Source: Siphonobacter sp047605205
GTDB lineage: Bacteria; Bacteroidota; Bacteroidia; Cytophagales; Spirosomataceae
DNA length: 64,000 nt
Reading direction: 5' to 3'
NCBI GenBank assembly: GCA_047605205.1
Contig: JASGGE010000003.1
Location: 1 to 64,000 of the forward strand
Numbering within the stretch: the first letter of the stretch is position 1; each line of letters opens with the position of its first letter. This document shows positions 1-8,582 of the stretch, piece after piece. The position numbers were made by a program, and so were the translations under genes. A model generated the notes under the pieces. That model saw nothing but the letters and a program-made list of their open reading frames with translations, was not told the origin of the DNA and searched no databases.

Positions 1-1
1 C

Positions 2-1264
2 GTGGCAGATATTTTTGAACGTCGTTTGGCCAATTTAGGGCCCCTTGGACAGTACTCTGATAAAGTTCATGGATACTTTGCTTTTCCTTACCTGGAAGGA
101 GAAATCGGGCCCTATATGAAGTTCCGTGGCAAAACCATGCTGAACTGGAGTTTAAATAACTATCTGGGTTTAGCAAACCATCCTGAAGTGCGTCAGGCGG
201 ATGCAGAAGCGTCAGCAGACTGGGGATTAGCCGCTCCGATGGGTGCCCGGATGATGTCTGGACAAACTCCTTATCACGAAGAACTGGAGCGACAACTGGC
301 TGATTACGTTGGAAAAGAAGATGCCTTTTTGTTGAACTTTGGTTACCAGGGGGTTATGTCAACGATTGAAGCCATTGTTGACTTCAAAGATGTAATCGTA
401 TACGACGCCGAAAGTCATGCCTGCTTGATTGATGGAATCCGTCTTCATAAAGCGAAGATGGGTAAATATTTTACCTTCAAGCATAACGACATGGATTCCC
501 TCGAAAAAAACCTTATCCGGGCTACGAAACTAGCAGAAGAGCAGGGCGGTGGAATTCTGGTCATTACGGAAGGGGTTTTTGGTATGTCAGGAAACCTGGG
601 TAAGCTGGATGAAGTTGTAGCCCTCAAGAAAAAATACAATTTCCGTTTATTAGTAGACGACGCCCATGGGTTTGGTACAATGGGAGCTACGGGTTCGGGA
701 GTTGCCGAGCACTTTGGTGTACAGGATGGCGTTGACCTGCACTTTTCAACCTTCGCAAAGTCAATGGCGAGTATCGGTGCGTTTATTGCTGGCCCGAAAA
801 ACATCATTCAATACCTACGGTATAATCTGCGTTCACAAACCTACGCCAAGTCGCTACCAATGCCTTACGTAATAGGTAATCTGAAGCGACTGGAACTCGT
901 TCGTACACGTCCTGAACTACGTAAAAATCTTTGGAAGATTGTAAATGCCATGCAGAATGGTTTACGTGAACGGGGCTTTAATATTGGCACTACGCAGTCG
1001 CCCGTTACGCCTGTGTTTTTGCATGGAGAATATAATAACTCAGTGGTAACGCAGCTGGTGGCTGATATGCGTGAGAATCTGGGAATCTTCTGCTCAATTG
1101 TAGTATATCCGGTTGTACCCAAAGGTGTAATTATGCTACGGATTATTCCGACGGCTGTACATACACTGGAAGACGTAGAAAAGACACTCGACGCGTTTGA
1201 AGTAATCCAGAGTAGATTACGTAAAGGAGAATACAATGGCAAAGAATTTGCAACTATCCAGTAA
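2..1264 (+). CDS. spt: Serine palmitoyltransferase-like PLP enzyme (alpha-oxoamine synthase)
   Basis: A fold-type I PLP enzyme of the alpha-oxoamine synthase family, which condenses an amino acid with an acyl-CoA. The close match in my memory is the Bacteroidota serine palmitoyltransferase, the first enzyme of sphingolipid synthesis, often mislabelled 2-amino-3-ketobutyrate CoA ligase. Visible motifs are SLNNYLGLANHPEV near residue 50, DAESHACLIDG near 140, LLVDDAHGFGTMG near 217, and the PLP-lysine segment STFAKSMASIGAFIAG with Lys253. The 420 aa length is normal for the family. The reading begins with a GTG one base into the window, so no ribosome binding site is visible and a start slightly upstream cannot be excluded. 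Substrate choice (serine plus palmitoyl-CoA versus glycine plus acetyl-CoA) is inferred. Confidence 0.85.
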   Translation: MADIFERRLANLGPLGQYSDKVHGYFAFPYLEGEIGPYMKFRGKTMLNWSLNNYLGLANHPEVRQADAEASADWGLAAPMGARMMSGQTPYHEELERQLADYVGKEDAFLLNFGYQGVMSTIEAIVDFKDVIVYDAESHACLIDGIRLHKAKMGKYFTFKHNDMDSLEKNLIRATKLAEEQGGGILVITEGVFGMSGNLGKLDEVVALKKKYNFRLLVDDAHGFGTMGATGSGVAEHFGVQDGVDLHFSTFAKSMASIGAFIAGPKNIIQYLRYNLRSQTYAKSLPMPYVIGNLKRLELVRTRPELRKNLWKIVNAMQNGLRERGFNIGTTQSPVTPVFLHGEYNNSVVTQLVADMRENLGIFCSIVVYPVVPKGVIMLRIIPTAVHTLEDVEKTLDAFEVIQSRLRKGEYNGKEFATIQ

Positions 1265-1493
1265 GCCCTCTTTTAGCGATGAATAAACCTTTTTTGCCTC
1301 AGTTTGTTCTGATTTTTTAGACAAAACGGGGTATTTTTCTATTTCTGGAAATAAATTGTATAATTTTTCAAAGAATTTTCATATTTTTTAGGTAGTGGTA
1401 CTTGCATGAAAATGCGAAATGCCTAAATTTCGCCCAAAATGAGGTTTTGATCAAGTCTCATTCGTTTATTCAACACCTAAAATTTATACTCAC

Positions 1494-1679
1494 ATGAGCA
1501 AATTTGCGGAATTAAAAAAACTGGTTCTGTCGCTTGAAAGTGATTTTGAAAAATTCTATGATAAGGGAAACCAGGCTGCAGGTACTCGTGTCCGCAAGGG
1601 AATGCAAGACCTGAAAGTAATGGCACAGGAAATCCGGTCTGAAGTGCAAAACCTGAAGAACGAGAGTACTGAAAGCTAA
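1494..1679 (+). CDS. Hc1-like small histone H1 homologue
   Basis: A 61 aa protein resembling the chlamydial Hc1-type histone H1-like family, widespread in Bacteroidota as a short conserved protein. The recognisable stretch is FYDKGNQAAGTRVRKGMQDL at residues 22-41, followed by an amphipathic helix with mixed Lys/Arg/Glu. It lacks the very basic C-terminal tail of true Hc1, so nucleoid binding is plausible but not shown. It stands alone 230 bases downstream of the spt-like gene, starts at an ATG after an AT-rich leader, and is followed by a strong hairpin terminator. Confidence 0.8.
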   Translation: MSKFAELKKLVLSLESDFEKFYDKGNQAAGTRVRKGMQDLKVMAQEIRSEVQNLKNESTES

Positions 1680-1694
1680 CAAACTCACTCTAAT

Positions 1695-1733
1695 AAAAGA
1701 GCAGCCTATATCTGTATAGGCTGCTCTTTTTGT
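1695..1733. terminator. Bidirectional intrinsic terminator
   Basis: A 16-bp perfect stem (AAAAGAGCAGCCTATA, 1695-1710, and its complement at 1715-1730) with a 4-base loop and T-tracts on both strands. It lies between the converging hc1-like and MaoC-like genes and can serve both. Confidence 0.85.
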
Positions 1734-1746
1734 ATGTAGGAGCATT

Positions 1747-2154
1747 TTAAAAATGTTCTTTATTCATTACCACCGCTACCCCTTTGGTAGTCACTTTTCC
1801 AGTCTGTTTATCGAGTAGCTGAGTTGCGATTTCTGCAGTATGCTTATCTGGATTAATGCTGAGAATTTCGAAATGAGCTTCATAGAGGGTATCCACAAAC
1901 ATAGGCCGTAAAAATTCCAGGGATTGCTTTACGTAGACACTACCCGCTCCGGGAAACTTGGTGCCGATTACATTTGAAAAGATACTTGCTCCTAACATTC
2001 CATGAATAATGGGCCGTTTGAAGGCAGTCGAAGCCGCAAAATCGGCATCCAAATGAAGAGGATTGTTGTCTCCCGTAACGGCAGCAAACTGAATAACGTC
2101 GGTTTGTGAAAACCGAAAAGCGTATTGATAAGTAGTACCTGTTGTCATAAGCAT
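1747..2154 (-). CDS. MaoC-like hot-dog enoyl-CoA hydratase
   Basis: A 135 aa single hot-dog domain of the MaoC/(R)-hydratase family, which hydrates trans-2-enoyl-CoA to (R)-3-hydroxyacyl-CoA. The catalytic signature is seen as VTGDNNPLHLD at residues 26-36 (Asp29 and His34 being the expected pair) and PIIHGMLG around residue 50. Length is typical for single-domain members. Two in-frame ATGs lie two codons apart at the 5' end (2154 and 2148), and the second is equally possible. It is monocistronic and converges on the hc1-like gene. The physiological substrate cannot be told from sequence. Confidence 0.8.
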   Translation of the reverse strand: MLMTTGTTYQYAFRFSQTDVIQFAAVTGDNNPLHLDADFAASTAFKRPIIHGMLGASIFSNVIGTKFPGAGSVYVKQSLEFLRPMFVDTLYEAHFEILSINPDKHTAEIATQLLDKQTGKVTTKGVAVVMNKEHF

Positions 2155-2250
2155 AGCTAATAAAAGTACAAAAATAAGAAGTTTGTTGTTTCTGATTTCT
2201 GTTTCAGGTCTTCTGTAGTGGCTAGAAATAGGAAATATGGGTATTCAGAG

Positions 2251-2258
2251 TAGTTTTG
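2251..2258 (+). promoter_or_regulatory. Bacteroidota -7 promoter box
   Basis: TAGTTTTG matches the TAnnTTTG -7 consensus and lies 21 bases before the ATG of the small membrane protein at 2279. No clear -33 TTG is seen at ideal spacing. Confidence 0.4.
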
Positions 2259-2278
2259 TAATGCTAAAAAACACTGGC

Positions 2279-2392
2279 ATGAAAAAACTATTTGACCGTA
2301 TCTATAAGTATCGCCAATACATCGGAGTGGATGGGATGATGTATTTAAGCTTTATCATTGTGATCATCCTGTTATTCATTTTCTTCTCATAG
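2279..2392 (+). CDS. Small single-pass membrane protein
   Basis: A 37 aa open frame (MKKLFDRIYKYRQYIGVDGM start) with a basic N-terminal amphipathic segment followed by one hydrophobic helix, about residues 20-36, rich in Ile/Leu/Phe. It is preceded by a -7 box of the correct type at 2251. I do not recognise a named family. The shape (short cytoplasmic basic segment, then a membrane anchor) resembles small membrane proteins found next to housekeeping genes in Cytophagales. Function unknown. It would be missed by usual length cut-offs. Confidence 0.5.
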   Translation: MKKLFDRIYKYRQYIGVDGMMYLSFIIVIILLFIFFS

Positions 2393-2538
2393 GTCATTCC
2401 GATTGTCCGGTATTTTCTTTTTATAATGAGCATGGGGGCTTAAAATATTATTAATTCAACTTTATTGATAAATAATATTACTTAATTGGGATAGATTTCT
2501 ATTTTTACAATCTGTCCTAAAACTATTCACAAAACCGA

Positions 2539-3474
2539 ATGTCCATGAAAATCACTGTAGTAGGAGCTGGAGCCGTGGGTGCAACCTGTGCCGATAATAT
2601 TGTTCGTCGCGAATTGGCGGAAGAAGTCGTATTACTTGACATTAAAGAAGGCTTAGCCGAAGGGAAATCGCTGGATATGTTTCAAACGGCAACTTTACTT
2701 GACTTTGATTCAAAAATTGTCGGTTCTACGAACGATTATACCAAGACAGCCGGCTCAGATGTAGTAGTGATTACCTCAGGAATTCCCCGTAAGCCGGGCA
2801 TGACGCGAGAAGAACTCATCGGTATTAATGCAGGTATTGTAAAAACGGTTACTGAAAATATTCTGGCTCATTCACCGGAGGCCATTATCGTTGTCATATC
2901 CAACCCTATGGATACCATGACATACCTGGCTCTGAAATCCTCTGGATTGCCTAAAAACCGTATCATCGGTATGGGTGGTATTCTGGATTCTGCTCGCTTC
3001 AAAACGTATTTATCCCTGGCGATGAATGTCCCTCCTTCGGATTTACAAGCTACGGTTATTGGCGGACACGGAGATACGACGATGATTCCATTAACGCGGT
3101 TGGCAACCTATTCCGGTACGCCCGTTAGTCAATATCTGGACGAAGCAAGCTTAAAAAAAGTAGCTGCTGATACCATGGTGGGCGGAGCCACCTTAACCAA
3201 TCTGATTGGTACTTCGGCCTGGTATGCACCTGGGGCAGCCGGAGCCTTATTAGTGGAAAGTATCGTGCGGGATCAGAAACGCATTTTCCCCTGTTGTGTT
3301 TATCTAGACGGAGAATACGGTCAGACGGATATCTGTTTAGGAGTTCCGGTAGTAATTGGCAAAAATGGTTGGGAAAAAATCGTTGATTTTAGCCTTAATG
3401 ACGACGAGCAGGCTGCATTCGAGAAATCAGCAACGGCTGTTCGGAATATGAATAGTGTATTAGCTACATTATAA
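2539..3474 (+). CDS. mdh: Malate dehydrogenase (LDH-like type)
   Basis: NAD-dependent malate dehydrogenase of the TCA cycle, 311 aa, of the LDH-like bacterial group. The N-terminal Rossmann motif GAGAVGAT is at residues 9-16, VVITSGIPRKPGMTRE is the substrate-loop region with the Arg residues that select dicarboxylates, NPMDTMTY follows, and the catalytic His177 sits in GGHGDTTM. Residues RIIGMGGILDSARF carry the aspartate partner. Two possible starts (ATG 2539 and ATG 2545) differ by two residues. The gene stands alone, followed at once by a strong terminator. Confidence 0.95.
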   Translation: MSMKITVVGAGAVGATCADNIVRRELAEEVVLLDIKEGLAEGKSLDMFQTATLLDFDSKIVGSTNDYTKTAGSDVVVITSGIPRKPGMTREELIGINAGIVKTVTENILAHSPEAIIVVISNPMDTMTYLALKSSGLPKNRIIGMGGILDSARFKTYLSLAMNVPPSDLQATVIGGHGDTTMIPLTRLATYSGTPVSQYLDEASLKKVAADTMVGGATLTNLIGTSAWYAPGAAGALLVESIVRDQKRIFPCCVYLDGEYGQTDICLGVPVVIGKNGWEKIVDFSLNDDEQAAFEKSATAVRNMNSVLATL

Positions 3475-3494
3475 GCTTACTTATAGTGAAAGCC

Positions 3495-3534
3495 TATAAA
3501 CAAAACGCCCGGATTGCCGGGCGTTTTGTTTATA
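3495..3534. terminator. Bidirectional intrinsic terminator
   Basis: A long hairpin with stem ending in CGCCCGG/CCGGGCG and flanking A- and T-rich arms, between mdh and the converging azurin gene. Confidence 0.85.
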
Positions 3535-3544
3535 AAATGAATCG

Positions 3545-4009
3545 TTACTCTACGATAAACTTACCTTGCATAAGACCATAGTGGCCTGGGAAACTGCAAA
3601 CGTAAGTGTAAGTACCTTTAGCAGGAGCGGTGAACGTAATGGTATCCACCTCGCCACCTCCCAGCAATTTTGTGTGTGCAATGATATTGCCTTCTTCAGA
3701 CTTGGGGATATAGTCTGTACTACCAGCCATATTTGCTTTAGAAGCAAAGTCGGGTAGATCAGTACCTTTTTTCAACAACACGAAGTTGTGGCCCATTGCC
3801 TGCTTGGCGAATTTACCAGTATGCTTAAGCGTCAATTTGATTTTTTGGCCAGCTTTCACCTTAAATTCTTTTTTATCAAACTGCATCGCATCATTGGCGT
3901 TCAGGATAAGAACTTTAGTTTGAGCAGAGGCTGAGTGGCTAAGCGTAAGCGAACCAAAAACTGACATTACTAACGCAAAAGCAAAAAATCGAAAGCGTGT
4001 CATTTTCAT
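3545..4009 (-). CDS. Azurin-family blue copper protein
   Basis: A periplasmic cupredoxin of the azurin family, 154 aa, which shuttles electrons through a type 1 copper. Residues 1-29 form a Sec signal peptide ending in SASAQ. The mature domain shows the four expected copper ligands: His74 in MGHNFV, then Cys138, His143 and Met147 in VCSFPGHYGLMQG. The N-terminal strand LNANDAMQFDKK is characteristic of azurins. Likely partners are cytochromes or a copper oxidase, none of which is encoded nearby. It is monocistronic. Confidence 0.92.
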   Translation of the reverse strand: MKMTRFRFFAFALVMSVFGSLTLSHSASAQTKVLILNANDAMQFDKKEFKVKAGQKIKLTLKHTGKFAKQAMGHNFVLLKKGTDLPDFASKANMAGSTDYIPKSEEGNIIAHTKLLGGGEVDTITFTAPAKGTYTYVCSFPGHYGLMQGKFIVE

Positions 4010-4199
4010 GAAATGTGTTTTTTAACAAGAGTAAAACGATGCAATTAACGAGTGACACCCCGAAAAACATAGTAATATGCCGTTTTTATTTCCGGAGTAA
4101 TCAATATACGTTTCTTGGATTGGAATAGTTGCAATGGTTTAACGCCGTTAAGTTTTATTAAGAAGAAAATAGAGAGATCCATTACGCTTGCTTATTTAT

Positions 4200-4231
4200 T
4201 TGGGCTTCGCTGGTATACATGATTAGCTTTG
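4200..4231 (+). promoter_or_regulatory. Bacteroidota promoter (TTG-N21-TAGCTTTG)
   Basis: A -33 TTG at 4200-4202, 21 bases, then TAGCTTTG at 4224-4231, close to the known consensus. The YfiH start is 25 bases downstream of the box. Confidence 0.55.
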
Positions 4232-4255
4232 TGCGATTGTACCCTAAGAAATTGA

Positions 4256-5020
4256 ATGTGTATGCCGGAATCAAAGCCTCTTTTTCGCAAACCAGCCATC
4301 TTTCAACCCTTTCCCCATATACTAGCTGCCGAAAGTACCCGGCATGGGGGCGTGAGTCAGCCGCCTTATGCCAGCCTGAACTTAGGCGGCTCTACTCAGG
4401 ATGATCCCGAAAATGTTGCTGAAAACCGGCATCGCTTTTATGAAGGGTTAGGCATTTCGGCAAATCAGGTCGCTTCTTCGCATCAGATACATGGTTCCGA
4501 AACCTGGATTACCAGTCAGCCGGGGCGACAACATGGGCATGATTCTGTTATTACCAGTCAGCCCGGAGTGGTGGCCCTTGTTACTGTTGCCGACTGTACG
4601 CCTATTCTGGTATATGATGCTGGGAAAAACGTAGTGGCGGCTATTCATGCTGGCTGGCGGGGAACCGTATCTGAAATTGTTCGCCAGACACTGGAACGCA
4701 TGCAGGACACCTTCGGAACCCGGCCAAAGGATTGTTACGCGTATGTGGGTACTTGCATTGACGAATGTTCGTTTGAAGTTGGGGATGAGGTAGCCGAACA
4801 GTTTGATACTTCTTTTAAACGCTTTAGTGAAGAAAAAGCGAAATATTGCGTAGATCTGAAACAGGCCAATGCTACCCAGTTGCGAACCTTTGGTATACCT
4901 GAAAATCAGATTGAAATTTCGAAGTATTCAACCGTTTTAAATAACGAAGACTACTTTTCATATCGACTGGAAAAAGGGCAGACCGGCCGAATGGTAGCGG
5001 TGATTGGTATAAAGGGCTAG
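4256..5020 (+). CDS. pgeF: YfiH/LACC1-family purine nucleoside phosphorylase-like protein
   Basis: A 254 aa member of the multicopper-oxidase-unrelated laccase-domain family (YfiH, DUF152, human LACC1), shown elsewhere to have purine nucleoside phosphorylase/adenosine deaminase activity and a role in peptidoglycan editing. The zinc/active-site residues are visible: His79 in HQIHG, Cys114 in VADCTP, and His131 in AIHAGWRG. The C-terminal part has the GTCIDECSFEVGDEV motif. Two ATGs (4256 and 4262) are possible starts. It is monocistronic, and convergent with cysM. Confidence 0.9.
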   Translation: MCMPESKPLFRKPAIFQPFPHILAAESTRHGGVSQPPYASLNLGGSTQDDPENVAENRHRFYEGLGISANQVASSHQIHGSETWITSQPGRQHGHDSVITSQPGVVALVTVADCTPILVYDAGKNVVAAIHAGWRGTVSEIVRQTLERMQDTFGTRPKDCYAYVGTCIDECSFEVGDEVAEQFDTSFKRFSEEKAKYCVDLKQANATQLRTFGIPENQIEISKYSTVLNNEDYFSYRLEKGQTGRMVAVIGIKG

Positions 5021-5075
5021 AAAAGCTGATGGTATACAAAACACGATCAGCCTTTCTACCAATCAGAAGGGCTCA

Positions 5076-5951
5076 TTATTCACCAAATAAATTGCTGGAA
5101 AGGTAGCGGTCGCCTTTATCGCAAATAATGCAAACGATAATACCACTCTCCAGTTCCTGAGCTAGTTGTATTGCCGCTGATACACAGCCACCAGAACTCA
5201 TTCCGGCAAAAAGGCCCTCTACTTTCGCCAGTTGACGGGTCATTGCCACTGCATCAGCTTCCGAAATATCCATAATACGGTCTACACGATCTGGATTAAA
5301 AATCTTCGGTAAATAGGCTTCGGGCCAGCGGCGTATGCCCGGTATTGAAGAGCCTTCGGTGGGCTGGCAACCCACAATCTGAATAGCCGGATTTTGTTCT
5401 TTCAGGTATAGGGAATTGCCCATAATTGTTCCGGTTGTGCCCATAGAGCTCACAAAATGGGTAATCTTGCCCTGCGTATCCTTCCATATTTCCGGTCCGG
5501 TTGTTTTATAATGAGCCAGGTAATTATCCGGGTTCGCAAACTGATTAAGTTGAAAGTGCGTACCTGTTTCTGATTTCTCCTGGGCATAATCCCGGCAAAT
5601 TTCCATACTCTCCAGCAGCGTAACACGGGCTCCGAAGGCTTCCATGGTTAAAACTCGCTCACGAGTGGAATTTTTAGGCATTACCAGCTCAATGTCCAGG
5701 TTATAGAGCCGGGCAATCATAGCCAAAGCGATACCCGTATTGCCACTGGTTGCTTCAATTAAGGGCATACCCGCCTTGATATCGCCACGTTCCAGGGCAC
5801 TCCGAATCATATTCAGTGCCGGACGATCTTTTACACTACCACCGGGATTATGCCCTTCCAGCTTCCCGTAAATGGTAACGTTCGGATTTGGATTTAAACG
5901 ATTGATTTCAACAAGTGGTGTATTTCCTACAAAATCCAGAAGTGTAGACAT
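5076..5951 (-). CDS. cysM: Cysteine synthase B
   Basis: A PLP-dependent O-acetylserine sulfhydrylase of the CysM type, making L-cysteine from O-acetylserine and sulfide or thiosulfate. The lysine that binds PLP is Lys41 in GGSVKDR, the phosphate loop SGNTG is at 69-73, and the C-terminal part contains GMSSGGCVSAA and ICDKGDRYLSS. At 291 aa it has the shorter length and the DRPA context of CysM rather than CysK. It is a single gene with a roughly 300-base intergenic region upstream in which I see no further gene. Confidence 0.92.
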   Translation of the reverse strand: MSTLLDFVGNTPLVEINRLNPNPNVTIYGKLEGHNPGGSVKDRPALNMIRSALERGDIKAGMPLIEATSGNTGIALAMIARLYNLDIELVMPKNSTRERVLTMEAFGARVTLLESMEICRDYAQEKSETGTHFQLNQFANPDNYLAHYKTTGPEIWKDTQGKITHFVSSMGTTGTIMGNSLYLKEQNPAIQIVGCQPTEGSSIPGIRRWPEAYLPKIFNPDRVDRIMDISEADAVAMTRQLAKVEGLFAGMSSGGCVSAAIQLAQELESGIIVCIICDKGDRYLSSNLFGE

Positions 5952-6248
5952 AGTAAATTTTCGGTTTTCAGTATACAGTTTTCAGCAGAAAAGAATTATT
6001 GTAAAAAAGGTATACTGAAAGCTGTAGAAAAGGTAAATCTAAATAATTTAAAGTTCGAGTATTGGGAACGACCGTTACTTTGGTTTGGCGAAAAAATGGG
6101 TAAAGATCACCCATTAGTTAGCAAAGAATTTCTACCCTTAGGCGTATCGTGAGGTTGCTGCTTCGCAACGATCATCTAAACGCCAAAACGCTGGGAAGGC
6201 CACTCTAACAGAAAGATACATTAGCCGCATTAACTAACGGGAAGCATC

Positions 6249-6821
6249 TCATTTATAAAGTGTAGGGTAAATGTCTTTTAAATACGTTTCCCAGGGGGTA
6301 TTTTTCTTGTAATAATCATCACCGAAGAACGTGATGATCTGATGGAACTCATTTGCTTTGTGATATCCGGGAACCGCCTGAATAACATGAGCCTGATTCC
6401 CCTGAATGAATTTCTCATCCATAAACACAACGGTCGGGAAACTCATTTTACCATTCATGAGAATCGCCGCTAACTCCTGATACCCACGGTTTCCCTGTGG
6501 AATAAATTTGAATGTATTCGGCCCCAGTGTAATGGCTTTTTGCCCTTCGGCATCTAGCTTTACGGCGTAGTAATGTTTGGTAACGTAGTCGACCACCTTA
6601 GGGTCGGTGAAGGTTTCCCGATCCATCACTTTACACCAGCCACACCAATCCGTGTATACATCAATCAAAAACTTTCTGGGTTCTTTCTGGTTTTTAGCAT
6701 AGGCCTCTTCAATAGTTAGCCATTGAATTCTGGCGGGTTCGGCCGTGGGTTTTTTAGGCAGAAAAGCCACTAAACCAAAAACCAGCGTCAGGACAAAAGA
6801 AAAAGTCAGAATCGTTTTCAT
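6249..6821 (-). CDS. Exported thioredoxin-like protein
   Basis: A 190 aa protein with an N-terminal signal or anchor (residues 1-21), then a thioredoxin fold carrying the redox motif Cys60-Gly-Trp-Cys63 in DWCGWCKVMD, and a cis-proline loop in MSFPTVVFMDE. The DUF255/thioredoxin_7-like spacing and the C-terminal extension after the fold fit Bacteroidota periplasmic thioredoxins of unknown client. WCGWC resembles reductase or isomerase-type thioredoxins rather than classical WCGPC. It is divergent from the polyprenyl synthetase gene. Confidence 0.85.
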   Translation of the reverse strand: MKTILTFSFVLTLVFGLVAFLPKKPTAEPARIQWLTIEEAYAKNQKEPRKFLIDVYTDWCGWCKVMDRETFTDPKVVDYVTKHYYAVKLDAEGQKAITLGPNTFKFIPQGNRGYQELAAILMNGKMSFPTVVFMDEKFIQGNQAHVIQAVPGYHKANEFHQIITFFGDDYYKKNTPWETYLKDIYPTLYK

Positions 6822-6916
6822 GGGATCAATTGCGTTTCGTTCCGAAAGATTGTGCCTTTTTCGGAATTTCCATTCTGCTTGAACAGAAACCTATGCGTGA
6901 AATTACGATCACTCAT

Positions 6917-6924
6917 TACTTTTG
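6917..6924 (+). promoter_or_regulatory. Bacteroidota -7 promoter box
   Basis: TACTTTTG fits TAnnTTTG and lies 22 bases before the ATG of the polyprenyl synthetase. Confidence 0.4.
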
Positions 6925-6946
6925 AAGCCTCATTTGTCAGTCAGAT

Positions 6947-7918
6947 ATGTCTCTTTACGATTATACAGAAGCCATTGAACAGACCATTGCTTCTACCGAG
7001 TACGGAAAACAGCCCATTGAGCTATACGAGCCCATCACATACCTGATGAGCCTGGGAGGCAAGCGGATTCGACCCTTGCTTACCGTTATGGCGACGGCCC
7101 TGTTTACCGATGATTGGCAAATTGCCCTGCGTCCTGCGGTTGGCGTTGAAGTCTTTCACAACTTCACGCTTATGCACGACGATATCATGGATAAGGCTCC
7201 CCTGCGTCGTGGGCAACTTACGGTCCATGCAAAATGGAATGATAATGTAGCCATTTTATCGGGCGATGTAATGCTGGTTTCGGCCTATACGTTTTTTGCT
7301 GACGTAAAAAAGGAGCAGCTTCGCAATGTTCTGTTGAAATTTAGTCGGGTTGCCGCTGAAGTATGCGAAGGCCAGCAGTATGATATGAATTTCGAGCAGC
7401 GTTCTGATGTAACCAAAGCAGAATACCTGGAAATGATTCGTTTAAAAACCGCCGTTTTGTTAGGGTTTGCGTTGGAGTTGGGTGGAATTTTGGGCGAAGC
7501 CGATGAGCAAACGCAGGCACAGCTCAAATACCTGGGCGATGCAATCGGTACGGGGTTTCAGCTTAAAGACGACTTGCTGGACGTGTACGGTGATCCCGGA
7601 AAATTTGGTAAGCTGGTAGGCGGAGACATCCTGGCCAATAAGAAAACCTTTTTACTGATCGATGCCCTTCAGAAAGCAGAAGGGGAAATCAGAGAAGAGC
7701 TTCAATTCTGGCTGGACGCGAAAGAATATAATCCAGTAGTAAAAGTCCAAACCGTTACGGCCATTTATGATCGCTTAGGCGTTCGACAAACGGCCGAGGC
7801 CGAAATGAATCGGTATTTTGAAAAAGGGTTTGAGCATTTGAACGCCCTGAACGTATCGGAAGAAAAAAAAGAAATACTTCGCACGTTTTTCAGGAATCTC
7901 ATTGAACGGGAAAAATGA
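6947..7918 (+). CDS. Polyprenyl (trans-isoprenyl) diphosphate synthase
   Basis: A trans-prenyltransferase, 323 aa, that elongates isoprenoid diphosphates for quinone side chains or carrier lipids. The first aspartate-rich motif is MHDDIMD (Asp78, Asp79, Asp82), followed by the RRG allylic-binding pair. The second is FQLKDDLLDVYGD (Asp208, Asp209, Asp212). GGKRIRP at 38-44 binds IPP. The DDxxD is the normal short form. Exact chain length (geranylgeranyl versus longer) cannot be read with confidence. Monocistronic. Confidence 0.9.
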   Translation: MSLYDYTEAIEQTIASTEYGKQPIELYEPITYLMSLGGKRIRPLLTVMATALFTDDWQIALRPAVGVEVFHNFTLMHDDIMDKAPLRRGQLTVHAKWNDNVAILSGDVMLVSAYTFFADVKKEQLRNVLLKFSRVAAEVCEGQQYDMNFEQRSDVTKAEYLEMIRLKTAVLLGFALELGGILGEADEQTQAQLKYLGDAIGTGFQLKDDLLDVYGDPGKFGKLVGGDILANKKTFLLIDALQKAEGEIREELQFWLDAKEYNPVVKVQTVTAIYDRLGVRQTAEAEMNRYFEKGFEHLNALNVSEEKKEILRTFFRNLIEREK

Positions 7919-8530
7919 GGGGAATTGTTGTGCTGGCTGTATACGTTAACAACCAGCAGCACACAACGAACGGGCACTTACTAATTCGCAGCTTCTTTAC
8001 GTCTTATAATTGCGATAATCGTCTTCATTCATCCCCAGTTTCCAGTACGAAGAAGCAATCATTCATGCTTTTCTAAATAAAGCCAGGCTGCCCATTGTGT
8101 CGAATGATAAATGCTTGTTTTAATCCTAACCGATTTATGTAGAAGAAAGAATAAGGGTACTCGATGACTTTCGAAGTTCGGGAATCCTGCACGACTATGA
8201 AAACCAGCATAAATATGGTTCTCACCTACCTGGAGTATTCAATCGTACGAATTTAACAAAAGAAAATATGATTCCATTGATGAAATAAAAACCTGTTTAA
8301 TGACACACTATACAGATTACCGCCCATTAGACTATGCCTCTCTTAAAAGGAGAATCATATATGGAGGCATACCATATGGAGAAGATTTAGAAACGATACA
8401 AGAGCCTTTCGCATATCCTTTATATGATTATATTTTTGGTATTTAACTTTATTAATTGTTCCGGTGTTTAACAAAATATCACCACAAGGGTGGAAAACCA
8501 GTTCCCACATACGCTCCTTATAGAACACAA
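7919..8530. other. Gene-poor gap with broken coding-like stretches
   Basis: No intact gene is seen. An imperfect inverted repeat (TGTGCTGGCTG and CAGCAGCACA) follows the upstream stop. Between about 8130 and 8446 two overlapping plus-strand frames look coding but lack usable starts. One is a 77-codon frame at 8213-8446 whose first ATG is codon 30 and which ends in PFAYPLYDYIFGI. I do not recognise the protein. A short minus-strand piece (near 8000-8060, ending NEDDYRNYKT) is similar in quality. I read the stretch as degraded accessory DNA. Confidence 0.4.
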
Positions 8531-8556
8531 AAAGCCCGACTCAGGTGCCGGGCTTT
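8526..8556 (-). terminator. Intrinsic terminator
   Basis: Stem AAAGCCCG (8531-8538) and CGGGCTTT (8549-8556), loop 10, with a T-run on the minus strand. It lies just downstream of the broken Cys-rich lipoprotein gene, so it probably ended that transcription unit. Confidence 0.65.
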
Positions 8557-8582
8557 ACTAACATCTAAAAATTACACTTCCC

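Noticed and set aside
4219..4404. 61-codon frame overlapping the YfiH start
   Set aside because: It is out of frame with the conserved YfiH protein and shows no features of its own.
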